Positions 29,162 through 39,477 of a stretch of DNA of 64,000 nt are shown here, piece by piece. The stretch comes from Oligoflexia bacterium (GTDB taxonomy: Bacteria; Bdellovibrionota_B; Oligoflexia; Oligoflexales; JAGOVF01), in assembly GCA_030432875.1 (NCBI GenBank), contig JAUILP010000007.1, forward strand, positions 1-64,000, in the 5' to 3' direction. The position numbers and the translations under genes were made by a program. The notes under the pieces are model-generated. The model was not told the DNA's origin, searched no databases, and saw only the letters and a program-made list of their open reading frames with translations. Positions within the stretch are counted from its first letter, which is position 1; the number at the start of each line of letters is the position of its first letter.

Positions 29162-30487
29162 ATGAGATGCCATTTACCAGTTTTTTCATTACTCGCTTTT
29201 ATGTTTGCCTGTAGTGGGCCGCACGCAACTGAAAACTCTAGTGGGGTGAACGCAGTCACTTATACACCAACTAAAGTGAACACATTGGCCTTTTTTCTTA
29301 AAGCAAATCCTGGGTCAGGAAACGGGGCGATTACCCCAGCTATGGTGGGAAATAATTTTTCACCAACTGATTGCCCTGAGTGTGCTGCGGGCGACAGTGA
29401 TGGTTATGGGCCTAAACTCACTATTGTGGTCAATAATGAAACTTTTGAAGGTAAAGTAAAAATTCGCGGCGGTCTTACGCGCCAGTTTCCTAAAAAATCT
29501 TTTAGTGTAAAATTTTCGGGAAAAGAAGGGCCCTTGCTGGCTGGCATGCGGCATAACAAAATCATCCTTAATGCAAGCTATAATGACCCAACATTTTTAA
29601 GGCAGTTTATCGTTCTCAACACACAAATCCTCACCGGGGGGTATGCCTCAAACGTCGATTTTGCAGCATTTAAAGTCGCTGGAGATTTTAGCAAGAGGGG
29701 TGGCGAAAAAATTTCAAATCCCGCTCAGGTGCGTCAATCTCTCTATATTCTGTTTGAAGATTATAAAGATGGTGCTAAAGCAATCAATGGTGGTAAAAAA
29801 TCCCAAATTGTTAAAAATGAAAGTGACTGCGATTGGGGTAACTGTGGCGCAAACAACTTTTTTGAGGAGAGTGATCTTTTAAACAAGACAGCCGAAGAGC
29901 AAGCCGCGGTGCGCTCTGAAGGACAGATGGGAGCTAATATTGTCAATAGTATGTGTCATGGGGGTAATTCAATAAACATCGATAGTTATTATCGGTGGCA
30001 ATATATCAATCACTTTTTCTATGACCGTGACTCGATTACCAAGAACTATATTTTATTCCAAAAAAATGGCGGCCAATTTTACTTTTGGCACTGGGACGCT
30101 GATGCCACGATGGGCTATATGCCTGATGGGTCAATTTACGGTGATTTTGCTGATATCACAACTGATGAGCCCTGGGGGAGAAAACGCAATAGGGGTGATG
30201 CCTGGGCGGAGGGCTGTATGCGCAGTCAAGATATCAACCGTTACAAACAGCTCTACAGAGACGCTGTTGTAAACGTAATGCATCCTGACAAGGTGACTGC
30301 CTGGTTAAACGCGACGCGGATCGTTGATGTTATTAGACCCTATGCACAAGCCGATATCAATGCTTGGTCCCCCCGTCCTGGGACAAGATCGGTAAGAGAC
30401 AATAATTTTGATAACGAAGTTAATTTTATGCTCAGTAACTTCAGAGCAGTGGGCAACGCCAATATTAATAAATTTAACTTACGCTAA
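29162..30487 (+). CDS. CotH-like kinase family lipoprotein
   Basis: KVKIRGGLTRQFPKKSFSVKF, NASYNDPTFLRQFI, YFWHWDADATMGY typical of CotH proteins; lipobox FACSG. Confidence 0.82.
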   Translation: MRCHLPVFSLLAFMFACSGPHATENSSGVNAVTYTPTKVNTLAFFLKANPGSGNGAITPAMVGNNFSPTDCPECAAGDSDGYGPKLTIVVNNETFEGKVKIRGGLTRQFPKKSFSVKFSGKEGPLLAGMRHNKIILNASYNDPTFLRQFIVLNTQILTGGYASNVDFAAFKVAGDFSKRGGEKISNPAQVRQSLYILFEDYKDGAKAINGGKKSQIVKNESDCDWGNCGANNFFEESDLLNKTAEEQAAVRSEGQMGANIVNSMCHGGNSINIDSYYRWQYINHFFYDRDSITKNYILFQKNGGQFYFWHWDADATMGYMPDGSIYGDFADITTDEPWGRKRNRGDAWAEGCMRSQDINRYKQLYRDAVVNVMHPDKVTAWLNATRIVDVIRPYAQADINAWSPRPGTRSVRDNNFDNEVNFMLSNFRAVGNANINKFNLR

Positions 30488-30506
30488 AACAGGGGATCAA
30501 GATTAT

Positions 30507-30530
30507 GCCGCGAATGTGTTTGTTCGCGGC
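30507..30530 (+). terminator. Hairpin after CotH-like gene
   Basis: GCCGCGAA...TTCGCGGC. Confidence 0.5.
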
Positions 30531-30553
30531 TTAGAGCCGACATTAAAAATAAA

Positions 30554-30593
30554 AAGCGTGCATTTCTTAAGCCTAGGCTGAAAATGCACGCTT
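30554..30593. terminator. Long hairpin (probable bidirectional terminator) between convergent genes
   Basis: AAGCGTGCATTT...AAATGCACGCTT 12-bp stem. Confidence 0.65.
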
Positions 30594-30616
30594 ATCACTT
30601 CATAATAGCGCTTTAT

Positions 30617-31129
30617 CTAAAAAGCGGTCTCTCGCTCTTCTTCTTCTTCATCATCGATTTCGGGTAGCGCTTCTTCGATTTCATCATCGTCAGCGCGCAG
30701 CGCATAACGGCTCCGTATAAGGGTAACGGGCTTACCGAAGGAAATTTCTTCAATATTTATTAATAAGCTTTCTACCTCTAAAGTATTTTTAAGTATGTCC
30801 AAGGCATCTTCAGGAATGGGGAATACGGTGGCTTCTGCACGATAATCTAGTGAGATCAGGGTTTGCTTGGCTTTTTCCATCATACCCGAAAACACAAAGG
30901 GCATGTTCATGCGTTTGCGAAGCTGTAAAAGCTCTTCGAGCATACAAGCACATACATCTTTTTCATCTTGAAAATCAATAAGAAGATATTTTTGATCCGT
31001 AGCCACCAGCCAGTTATGAATACCAATAACCATGTCTTTGCAGGTTTCACATTCGCCGTGCCGCGTGCAACTACCAATTACATTACAAACAACAGCATCT
31101 TCAACAATTTCTGGAATTATTTCAATCAT
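30617..31129 (-). CDS. STAS-like domain protein, Cys-rich, acidic C-terminus
   Basis: YLLIDFQDEKDVCACMLEELLQLRKRMNMPFVFSGMMEKAKQTLISLDY resembles STAS fold; CTRHGECETC cluster. Confidence 0.6.
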   Translation of the reverse strand: MIEIIPEIVEDAVVCNVIGSCTRHGECETCKDMVIGIHNWLVATDQKYLLIDFQDEKDVCACMLEELLQLRKRMNMPFVFSGMMEKAKQTLISLDYRAEATVFPIPEDALDILKNTLEVESLLINIEEISFGKPVTLIRSRYALRADDDEIEEALPEIDDEEEEERETAF

Positions 31130-31210
31130 AAGAGCTCCTTCTCCCTACCTTTTTTTACAAAACCTTTTATACTCTCAAAAAATCAACATATTTGCAAGTT
31201 TTCCCCATAG

Positions 31211-31702
31211 CTACCTCCCTATCACAAATTTTTGGGAAAGATCAAGCCATTGTGCAACCAATTTTCGGACAACATCTCTTATTCCGCTATAATTAAAGTC
31301 TTTTTTGAGCTTGGGTAAAATTTCCAGGAGGGTGTTTTTTGCTTCTTCCTGGTCTTTTAGCTGAAAAAATTTGGGCTTAACGTGAAGTTTGATATTTTCA
31401 TCACCGAGCAGTAGAAGCAGACGCTTGTCACGTTCCTCTTCGTCGGTAAAAATAGCGCGTTTGCGGAGAATATCTTGGTTTACCTCGGTTTCCATGCCAA
31501 TTTTTAACTCCCAGGGAAGGGGGCCTTTTGGATCTTTAACCGTTAAGACAATATTTAATTGCCAATGCAGCCCAAAAATATCGACAATTTCTTTTATATT
31601 ATTTTCCTGCACCCAGTAGTTAAACTGTTGAGTTGCGGCAGAAAAAGATGGTACAACTGGGGAAGATAATTTGGTCTCACGTAATTCCATAATTGCAATC
31701 AC
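31211..31702 (-). CDS. Hypothetical protein
   Basis: Long ORF without recognised domain. Confidence 0.6.
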   Translation of the reverse strand: MIAIMELRETKLSSPVVPSFSAATQQFNYWVQENNIKEIVDIFGLHWQLNIVLTVKDPKGPLPWELKIGMETEVNQDILRKRAIFTDEEERDKRLLLLLGDENIKLHVKPKFFQLKDQEEAKNTLLEILPKLKKDFNYSGIRDVVRKLVAQWLDLSQKFVIGR

Positions 31703-31744
31703 CCTCGTCTGATATCACCGGTAATGTAAATTTATAAGTGTGAG

Positions 31745-32374
31745 TTGATGCTATCATATAAACAAAAAAAATTACAGGCAATTATAGGCTTTTTTTGCGT
31801 TTTGGCACCTTTTTCTTGTACCTATCAATTTTCAAATTATGCCTATAAGCCACCAAAAGGTATTTCCAAAATAGCCGTAGAGGCCGTTTATGACACGTCG
31901 CGTTCGGTAATACCTCATGATATACTCTGGGATGAGATCCAGGTCGCCCTCGCCCGCAGCGGACATCTTGTGCTCACGAGCATTGACAATGCCGAAGGAC
32001 TTTTGCGCGTACACATCAAAAATTATAGTACACGGCAATTTGGTCGCTCCAGCACTATTAACGAGTTTAAGGATCCCAGGCCATTTGAAACTGGGGAGCC
32101 GACTCCTCCAAGGTATTTACGGAACTTAGCGCAGTCTCATAGCATTGCGCAGCAAGAAACCTTTACCCTAGGGATTGACGTGGAGCTTTGGGATCTTCAT
32201 ACCCAGAAAAAAGTTTTTAGCAAAAGCTATAGTACTCAAAAAAAATACAAAATTGGGCTAACTCAAAATAAAAAGCTTATTCATCTCCGTTCAGAAGAGA
32301 GTAATAGCATAAATTTTGCGGCTGCATCTGAAGACCTAGCCAATAGAATCGCTTCCGATTTACTGGGGCGCTAA
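31745..32374 (+). CDS. lptE: LptE-like LPS-assembly lipoprotein
   Basis: Lipobox FSCTYQF, DTSRSVIPHDILWDEIQVALARSGHLVLT; converges on lptD. Confidence 0.7.
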   Translation: MMLSYKQKKLQAIIGFFCVLAPFSCTYQFSNYAYKPPKGISKIAVEAVYDTSRSVIPHDILWDEIQVALARSGHLVLTSIDNAEGLLRVHIKNYSTRQFGRSSTINEFKDPRPFETGEPTPPRYLRNLAQSHSIAQQETFTLGIDVELWDLHTQKKVFSKSYSTQKKYKIGLTQNKKLIHLRSEESNSINFAAASEDLANRIASDLLGR

Positions 32375-32412
32375 ATTTAATGCGCAAGCCTGATTGATCT
32401 TGTAAAAAAATT

Positions 32413-35400
32413 TTAAGGTTTTGGTGGCTGCTGACTTTCTGGCAATTCTCTGACGATACCTGCTCCGATATCAGGAAGATTGCGAGATTTTCCGAGAAAG
32501 GCGATGTTTAATTCTACGAGATAACTCGGATTGCGTCCCCGGGCGGTAATATCTTCATTGCGACGCAGTGATAAGCCCCAGCACCGGGAAGGATCGTTAT
32601 ACTGTGCTTTTAGTTCGCTACTAATGGTGCTGACACCTTGATCATTCTCATTTTTACGAACAAAGAGCTGAGTAGACCAATCAGGAATCAAAAAACTATA
32701 AAATCCGATGGAACGCAAATAGCTACGAGAAAACGAACTTTGTAAAGAGCTGGTTTCTTCGCGAATTTTATCAATTTCATATCCAAATACAAATCGGGAC
32801 TTAAAATAACTTGGTGTTGAAAGACGAAAATCAAGCTCTCGTGTAAAGCGTTTACCCATATCGTATAAAACACGGTTGTAACCTAGCCACCGAGCATACG
32901 ATAGAGTGGAAGTTGACGTAAGCGGGGTCCAGGGAAATAAGTCTTCTGGATTTTGTACCGTTTGCTGTTCTTTTTTTCGGCGTTCCTTCTCGAGATCATA
33001 TTGGGTGTATAGCTCCCAACTGGCAAAATAGGTATCAGCTTTGCTCATTAAGGTGAAATCTTCTTGTTCCGAAGCCAGTATATCGTGGTTGAGGTTTTGT
33101 GAATCTTGGTGGAGTATTTTTTCAAACTCGAGCTCTACTTTTTCTCTCTCTGACAGTAGGGGTTCGGGCGTTAGGGCAACTTCCGGGTCTTGATTTTCTG
33201 CCAAATTCGTTTCATTCTCTGGTTCTGTTTGTGTAGCAACGCCATTTTCACTTTTCTTCCATTGTTTTTTTGAGATACCCCACCGCTGAGTCAATTTTAA
33301 TCCTAATGTTTTCGCCGGTAGCTGGTAATCACTTTGATAATAAGAATATTCAGCGTTAGATTTTATGACATCGAAATATCTTCCCTCAGTGACGACCACA
33401 GGCCGTAAGCTTGCCGTAACCTCAAAATCAATGAGATGCCTTAAAAAGTTTTGTGCGAAAACCCCCTGCCCACTGGAGTTGATCTCATAATTTTCTCCCA
33501 AATAAGCTCCCCCATCAATAGGCATGTAGAACCGAATCCCGTGGGCGACGGTTTTAAGTTCGGCTTTTTCTTTGGCCTCACCGCCAAACTGAATCTGTCT
33601 ATCTTCAGCTTGGACAAAATGATTCATGACAAAAAAGCTTTTTGACACCAGGGGGGTAATGATCTCACCATGAAAGCGATTCCAAGAACCGTCCTCAGGC
33701 GTAGAAATATTTATGCGTTCGGCTATTCCGGGATTTTCAGGGTCGAGACTAACAATGCGATTTAAACCTTGGTATTCGGAAATTTTTTGGGTTTCTAGGC
33801 CTAATTGAACATAACTGGGCCAATTTAAGCTACTGGGCATGAGGTTAAAATAACGGCTCTTGAGTTTTAATGAAAAAGGCATTTGCTGCCCTTGAAATTT
33901 TTCATTGGTGTCAAGAACATCAGCAAAACTGCTCCCAGTGCTGGCATAATAAGAACGCCCATCGAGATGAAACTTCATTTTAGATTTTGCGTAAGCACGC
34001 GCATCATCTTGATAAAATAAAATATCAAAGGCGTCTTGGCCCGTTAGATCATCCTTTTCATTTTCTAAATACAAATCTTGAAGATACCTGTGGTCTGAAA
34101 GTAAATCACCTTCACTCACAAGGCTTAGACGCGGGGCAAGATAAGTTAAACCCTTCCAGGTAATGCGGGACCGCCAAACATTATCGGGGGCGCTGAACTG
34201 ATCGTCAAATAGGGTTTGGCAAGCACGCATCAAAGCAGCGCTGTACTGAAGACACTGAGCAGGCGAAATAGCTTGCCCCCATTCTCCGACACCCCAATTG
34301 AGGTTTTCCCAGTACGAGCGGTCCATGAGCTTAGCTCGAACCAGATCGCGTCCATCAAGTCCTTCGGTAGCTGGTGGGGGATTATCTGGATTAAAAGCAT
34401 AAGCCAAGCCTTCACTATGATAATACCGAAGGCTTTCTCGTAGCGCTCTATCGTCGACCCACTTGCGGTCATGCAAACCTTCAACGCGTAGCTGCCATCC
34501 TGATTCGCGTGTTTGCTCAAACCGAAATTCTGAACCCAGTTTTATGCCGCGGTTTTGCAGATAATCTATCTTAAATGTCGAATCATAGTGATCGGCTATG
34601 GCGAAAAATATCGGCTGTGAATACATGGTTCCCGTTTCACTGTCGTGACTAAAATAGGGGAGCAAAAAACCGGACTGCCTCTGGCCTTTTAGGGGTATTT
34701 TTAAATAAGGCATATAAAGAATCGGAACGCCTTTAACTTGCAAGATGGCATGCTTTAGGGAAAGATAGCCCTCGTTTTGAGCAAAGGCGTAAGAAGTCGA
34801 AAATCCCCAAGCGGGGTTGTCATCATCCTGGCAAAAACAAGGTGTCCAGGAGGCGTTGGTGGCAAAAAAATCATTGCCATTTTCTCTCTTAAGCTCATCA
34901 CCATGCAGCTTAAAGTAGTATGCGGGTCCGGCAAACCCAAGGGGAGTTTTTTTCTTGCGTGAACTTTCCCAGTACTCCCGGCGCGCCGTTAACTTATTGC
35001 CAGATTTATGGTTAGCTAAACTCGCAAAAGGATTAGGTGTTGTCGCGATTAAGCGCTCTTTTTCTGTAAGAGCCAAATATTTTTCAAGAGCCTTCTGGTC
35101 TTCTTGAGAATTGACGCCATAATTTTTGATTGTTTTATTTTTAAGCTCTATTTTCTCAGCAGCAACTTTCGCTAACTGCGTTTTTCTATCGGCCTCATAC
35201 TGCAATTCGCCAGGTGAAATACCCAACAGATCGTTGATAATCGCCGTTTGTCGACTGGTATCCCCCACGACCATTTGCGCATTAATGAGCTGAAAGTTTT
35301 CGTTTGCCATATTATAGGTCAGCACATCACCGCTGTATACTATGGACCTCGTCGCAAGTAAAACATGACCCTTAGCGCGCAAAATTCGGGTATCATTGTT

Positions 35401-35766
35401 GATTTCAATGTGATCCGCCGCTAATAAAATATCGCTCGCGATGGCAACGACATTTCCCTCAAAAAGCTGTTCTTTGCCCTGTTTATTGACGGTAGTGCTA
35501 TCAGCATCTAAAAAAATATCAGAAATCGACTGACCTAAGGCTAGGTTTGCGCAGAACAAAAGCAGGAAAATAAGTAATCCTTGCCCCTTCAAGGAAGAAA
35601 ATATTTTGAAAGAAGGGAATTTACCGAACCGCAAATATACCTCTAAAATAATCAGGTGCTTAAGAACTGTTAATGGCAGAGCACGCAAAAATCGCCAAAT
35701 ATAGGCATAAAAATCCAATAACCAAGAGTCCAGAATGTTTCGGAATCTATCGTTTGCAGGCAACAT
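32413..35766 (-). CDS. lptD: LPS-assembly protein LptD
   Basis: OstA-like N-domain (EQLFEGNVVAIASDILLAADHIEINNDTRILRAKGHV) and YLKIPLKGQRQSGFLLPYFSHDSETG. Confidence 0.88.
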   Translation of the reverse strand: MLPANDRFRNILDSWLLDFYAYIWRFLRALPLTVLKHLIILEVYLRFGKFPSFKIFSSLKGQGLLIFLLLFCANLALGQSISDIFLDADSTTVNKQGKEQLFEGNVVAIASDILLAADHIEINNDTRILRAKGHVLLATRSIVYSGDVLTYNMANENFQLINAQMVVGDTSRQTAIINDLLGISPGELQYEADRKTQLAKVAAEKIELKNKTIKNYGVNSQEDQKALEKYLALTEKERLIATTPNPFASLANHKSGNKLTARREYWESSRKKKTPLGFAGPAYYFKLHGDELKRENGNDFFATNASWTPCFCQDDDNPAWGFSTSYAFAQNEGYLSLKHAILQVKGVPILYMPYLKIPLKGQRQSGFLLPYFSHDSETGTMYSQPIFFAIADHYDSTFKIDYLQNRGIKLGSEFRFEQTRESGWQLRVEGLHDRKWVDDRALRESLRYYHSEGLAYAFNPDNPPPATEGLDGRDLVRAKLMDRSYWENLNWGVGEWGQAISPAQCLQYSAALMRACQTLFDDQFSAPDNVWRSRITWKGLTYLAPRLSLVSEGDLLSDHRYLQDLYLENEKDDLTGQDAFDILFYQDDARAYAKSKMKFHLDGRSYYASTGSSFADVLDTNEKFQGQQMPFSLKLKSRYFNLMPSSLNWPSYVQLGLETQKISEYQGLNRIVSLDPENPGIAERINISTPEDGSWNRFHGEIITPLVSKSFFVMNHFVQAEDRQIQFGGEAKEKAELKTVAHGIRFYMPIDGGAYLGENYEINSSGQGVFAQNFLRHLIDFEVTASLRPVVVTEGRYFDVIKSNAEYSYYQSDYQLPAKTLGLKLTQRWGISKKQWKKSENGVATQTEPENETNLAENQDPEVALTPEPLLSEREKVELEFEKILHQDSQNLNHDILASEQEDFTLMSKADTYFASWELYTQYDLEKERRKKEQQTVQNPEDLFPWTPLTSTSTLSYARWLGYNRVLYDMGKRFTRELDFRLSTPSYFKSRFVFGYEIDKIREETSSLQSSFSRSYLRSIGFYSFLIPDWSTQLFVRKNENDQGVSTISSELKAQYNDPSRCWGLSLRRNEDITARGRNPSYLVELNIAFLGKSRNLPDIGAGIVRELPESQQPPKP

Positions 35767-35874
35767 AATGAAAATATACCAAAACTGGCGGGCCTACACC
35801 TTTATCCCTATTTTCCACGTTAATGGCTTAGGCAAAAAATGTGAAGGAAAATGAGTGGTTTCCAATCACAATGA

Positions 35875-36555
35875 TCAAAAAATCTGATCCCAGCTGGCTT
35901 TCAAGCTAAGCGCTTCAGGGAGACCGAAGCGCAAACTTGGATTGATCTGACTCAAGTCTAGTGAAATAGCATTTAAAGCAATTTCATTTTCTTTTAAAAA
36001 ATTTACTGGTTTCCCCCCATAAAGACTATCCCCGACTATAGGGAAACCATGATGCGCTAGGGAAAAACGAATTTGATGAGAGCGACCTGTTAAGGGTGTA
36101 ATTTCCCACGCCAAAAAATTTTCTTCATTTAGGCGGCGTGTTCCTATAAATCGTGCTTCTGTAATCGCAGGTTTTCCCGCTATTTCATGAATATAGGCGC
36201 GTTTTTTTCCTCTCAATATTTTCATTTCCCAGTGATGAATTTTGTTCTTATCAGCGTCTTCTGGAGCATCACCCGAGCTTAGCGCCTTGTACTGTTTTTT
36301 TATCAGGCGTTTTTCAAACCAGGTATTTGCGGTGGTGTGCGCCTTTGCATTCTTAGCAAATAGGATAAGTCCTCTGACCTCATAGTCTAGCCTATGCACG
36401 GGGAGTATTTTGATCGCATTGATCTCCTTTAGATGTTCGGAAAGACAGGGACGCACATCATCTTTTCCCATGCGTCCTGGCACGCTCAGAACCCCATGCG
36501 GCTTGTCCAGCACTAAAAAGTCTTCATTTTCAAAAACGGTGACGATATTCATCAT
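35875..36555 (-). CDS. RluA-family RNA pseudouridine synthase
   Basis: LDKPHGVLSVPG, VHRLDYEVRGLILFAKN, TGRSHQIRFSLAHHGFPIVGDSLYGG. Confidence 0.92.
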   Translation of the reverse strand: MMNIVTVFENEDFLVLDKPHGVLSVPGRMGKDDVRPCLSEHLKEINAIKILPVHRLDYEVRGLILFAKNAKAHTTANTWFEKRLIKKQYKALSSGDAPEDADKNKIHHWEMKILRGKKRAYIHEIAGKPAITEARFIGTRRLNEENFLAWEITPLTGRSHQIRFSLAHHGFPIVGDSLYGGKPVNFLKENEIALNAISLDLSQINPSLRFGLPEALSLKASWDQIF

Positions 36556-36558
36556 AAA

Positions 36559-37845
36559 TTACATATTATCCTTTTGATTGTGCGAGGAGAGATCGATTTT
36601 TTTTCCCCTCGCATAAACTTCAGAGGGTTGGGTCTGGCCAAAATCATAGAGCCAGTCCTGCCACGATAGCAGAGATGTGTAAGCCGTTATATCAGCATCA
36701 CTGCCCACACACAATGATCCTTTGGTTGCTTGATATCCCAAAGATTTTGCCGCGGTATAAGTCACCCCCAAAAGACAAAGCGCGGGATCTAGGCCCGAAT
36801 GTACAGCTGCCATACCAGCAATTTGACTTAAGTTCATGATTTGGCATGAGCCTGGATTCAAGTCACTCGCAACCGCAATTTCGCATCCTAAAGCACTAAT
36901 TTTCTTCGCATCGGTGAACCCAATTTTTGTAAAGAGCGAAGTCCCTGGCAAAATGGTCGCCGTGCAGTCATGCTTTGCCATTTCTTTTAGACCTTTTTCG
37001 CTGGCAAACTGGAGATGATCCGCAGATTTTGCACGCCATTTTCCGGCAAATTCGGCGGCACCTGCGGCACTAAATTCATCAGCATGTATGCGCAGATCAA
37101 GACCAGCATCTATAACCGCCCTGGCATAATTATCACATTCCTCGGCGCTAAAATAACCAGCCTCAATAAAAACATCAAAAGCATCAGCAAGTTTTTCTTT
37201 TGCGGCAAGAGGGATGAGTTTTTTTACGACCTCATCGATATACATTCTGTTATCAGGAATTTCAGGTGAAGAGGCATGCAGAGGTAGACAGGTAATATAT
37301 AGCGAACCGGCAAATGTTTCTTTTGCTTTTTTTAGTATTTTTAGGTGCCGTATTTCTTCAGCTATGCTCAGGCCATAACCTGTTTTAGCTTCTATAGTCG
37401 TTATGCCAAAACCCAGCATGAGATTGAGTCTCCTAAGCGTCAATTCTAGGAGTTCATCGTCAGATGCTTTTCTCGTTTGCTCTACAGTATAGCGTATGCC
37501 GCCTCCCTCACGCGCAATGTCTTGATAGCTTTTTCCCTGGAGGCGCTGAACAAACTCGCTAGCCCTCGAGCCCGCAAAAACAGGGTGCGTGTGGCTATCG
37601 ACGAATCCGGGCATAACCAGGCCGCCACGGGCATCGACTCCTTGCCATGTAGAGTACTGCGCCTCAACATCGCTAGACCCAAGTCCCACAATTTTGCCTC
37701 GCTGGCAGGCAATCCAGGCATTTTTTTTAATATGCAAAAGATTCTCTGCGTCTTTGCCTGCTAGCCCTGCAGTCTTGCCCTGTTCAAAAGCACCGCAATT
37801 GGTAACGAGTTCGCCAATATTTTTAATAATAAATTCATCATTCAT
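36559..37845 (-). CDS. hutI: Imidazolonepropionase
   Basis: VMPGFVDSHTHPVFAGSRASEFVQRLQGKSYQDIAREGGGI, IEAKTGYGL, IHADEFSAAGAAEFAG. Confidence 0.92.
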   Translation of the reverse strand: MNDEFIIKNIGELVTNCGAFEQGKTAGLAGKDAENLLHIKKNAWIACQRGKIVGLGSSDVEAQYSTWQGVDARGGLVMPGFVDSHTHPVFAGSRASEFVQRLQGKSYQDIAREGGGIRYTVEQTRKASDDELLELTLRRLNLMLGFGITTIEAKTGYGLSIAEEIRHLKILKKAKETFAGSLYITCLPLHASSPEIPDNRMYIDEVVKKLIPLAAKEKLADAFDVFIEAGYFSAEECDNYARAVIDAGLDLRIHADEFSAAGAAEFAGKWRAKSADHLQFASEKGLKEMAKHDCTATILPGTSLFTKIGFTDAKKISALGCEIAVASDLNPGSCQIMNLSQIAGMAAVHSGLDPALCLLGVTYTAAKSLGYQATKGSLCVGSDADITAYTSLLSWQDWLYDFGQTQPSEVYARGKKIDLSSHNQKDNM

Positions 37846-37874
37846 CTTTGTTTACCACTCTCTCCAAATAGGGA

Positions 37875-39338
37875 CTAAGACTCCATTTGGTTAATATCTA
37901 TCATCCACTCTGTGCCTTCAGGGCTGTCTCTGAGTATTAAGCCCCAGGCCATGAGTTTGTTGCGAATTTCATCAGCCTGAGCATAGTATTTACTGAGACG
38001 GGCTTCATTGCGCAGCACAATATTTTGCTTTACTTCATCAGCAGAGATATTTATTTTTTTTAGGTACCGCTCTTTTAGATTCGCCACAAATATCTTCGGG
38101 TCTTCTTGAAACAGCGTTAAAACAGCGCCTAGCTCACGAAATTTTGCCGCAAGTTGTGCTGCAGTAGCGTCTCGTTCGGGACTGATTTTTTTTGAAAATA
38201 TTTCTTGCGCCTTCTTAAATTCTTTGTTTAGGAGGGCTAGAGTGGTTGCTGTATTAAAATCCTCACACATTGATTTTTTAAAAGACTCTTCTATCTCTTG
38301 CGGTGAAAATCCTGGAAGAAGCGCTGTTTTGACCGCGGTGTTTCCCAAGGCGTCAAGCCTCAGTAACGTTTCATAATAATATATCAGACGGCCAAGGGCT
38401 TTTTGAAATACCTTTTGACTAAAGTCTATATTAGACGCGTAGTGGTGACTCAGAACGGCTATTTTTAAAACTTCTGCGGGCCAGTCTCGTAAAAAATCCT
38501 TGATGCTGATGTGATTGCCTAAGCTCTTGGACATTTTTTGCTCATTTATCGTCATTAAGCCTGAATGGATCCAGTAGTTAGCAAATGGTGCGGTGTTGGC
38601 TGATTCAGACTGGGCAATTTCATTTTCGTGGTGCGGAAACATGAGGTCTCTCCCCCCACCATGAATATCAAAGGTATCGCCTAAAAATTTTTTTGCCATG
38701 ACGCTACACTCGATGTGCCATCCCGGGCGACCCACGCCCCAAGGACTTGCCCAGCTGGCATCTTCTGTTTGATCATTTTTCCACAGCGCAAAGTCAAGAG
38801 GGTCTTCTTTCTCGCCTTCTACGAGATCACGAGAGCCGCTAATAAGTTCATCTAAATTGCGGTTAGAAAGTTTGCCATAATCCTTCTTTTGCCTAACGCG
38901 GTAATAGACATCACCACTTTGGCTGGGATAAGCGGCGTTTTTTTCGATGAGCCCTGTGATCATAGCAATAATCTCAGGAATATAATCTGAGACTTTGGGA
39001 GTAAAATTGGCGCCTTTTAAACCCAAATTTTTGATATCCTCACTTTCTGAAGCGATCATGTCACTTGAAAGCCTTAGGGGGGATATACCCATTTCTTGCG
39101 CGCGTTTGATGATTTTGTCATCAATATCCGTGTAATTGCGCACATAAGTGACCTCAAAATCCAGATGTTCTAAAAAATTGCGGATAACTTCAAAGAAAAT
39201 CGCCTGCATGGCATGACCAATATGACAGTGATCATAAACGGTTACGCCGCAGGCATACATTTTGACTTGCTTGGGATTTACCGGGGTAAAGATTTCTTTT
39301 CGCTTAGTTAAATTATTGGTTATCAAAATCTTGTGCAC
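37875..39338 (-). CDS. cysS: Cysteinyl-tRNA synthetase
   Basis: VKMYACGVTVYDHCHIGHA, GRPGWHIECSVMAKKFLG, KMSKSLGN; GTG start at 39338 preferred over 39398. Confidence 0.94.
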   Translation of the reverse strand: MHKILITNNLTKRKEIFTPVNPKQVKMYACGVTVYDHCHIGHAMQAIFFEVIRNFLEHLDFEVTYVRNYTDIDDKIIKRAQEMGISPLRLSSDMIASESEDIKNLGLKGANFTPKVSDYIPEIIAMITGLIEKNAAYPSQSGDVYYRVRQKKDYGKLSNRNLDELISGSRDLVEGEKEDPLDFALWKNDQTEDASWASPWGVGRPGWHIECSVMAKKFLGDTFDIHGGGRDLMFPHHENEIAQSESANTAPFANYWIHSGLMTINEQKMSKSLGNHISIKDFLRDWPAEVLKIAVLSHHYASNIDFSQKVFQKALGRLIYYYETLLRLDALGNTAVKTALLPGFSPQEIEESFKKSMCEDFNTATTLALLNKEFKKAQEIFSKKISPERDATAAQLAAKFRELGAVLTLFQEDPKIFVANLKERYLKKINISADEVKQNIVLRNEARLSKYYAQADEIRNKLMAWGLILRDSPEGTEWMIDINQMES

Positions 39339-39477
39339 ATCTTCTCCTAAGTCCAAGTAATAATAAGATTTAATAAAACAATTCCCAGGATAACGCAAAA
39401 CCTTAGCAGAGTATATTTCAAGTTTTTTAGGTTCATCCCGAAAAAGGAAAGAAACAGCACTGTAGGGTGGCTAGCAA

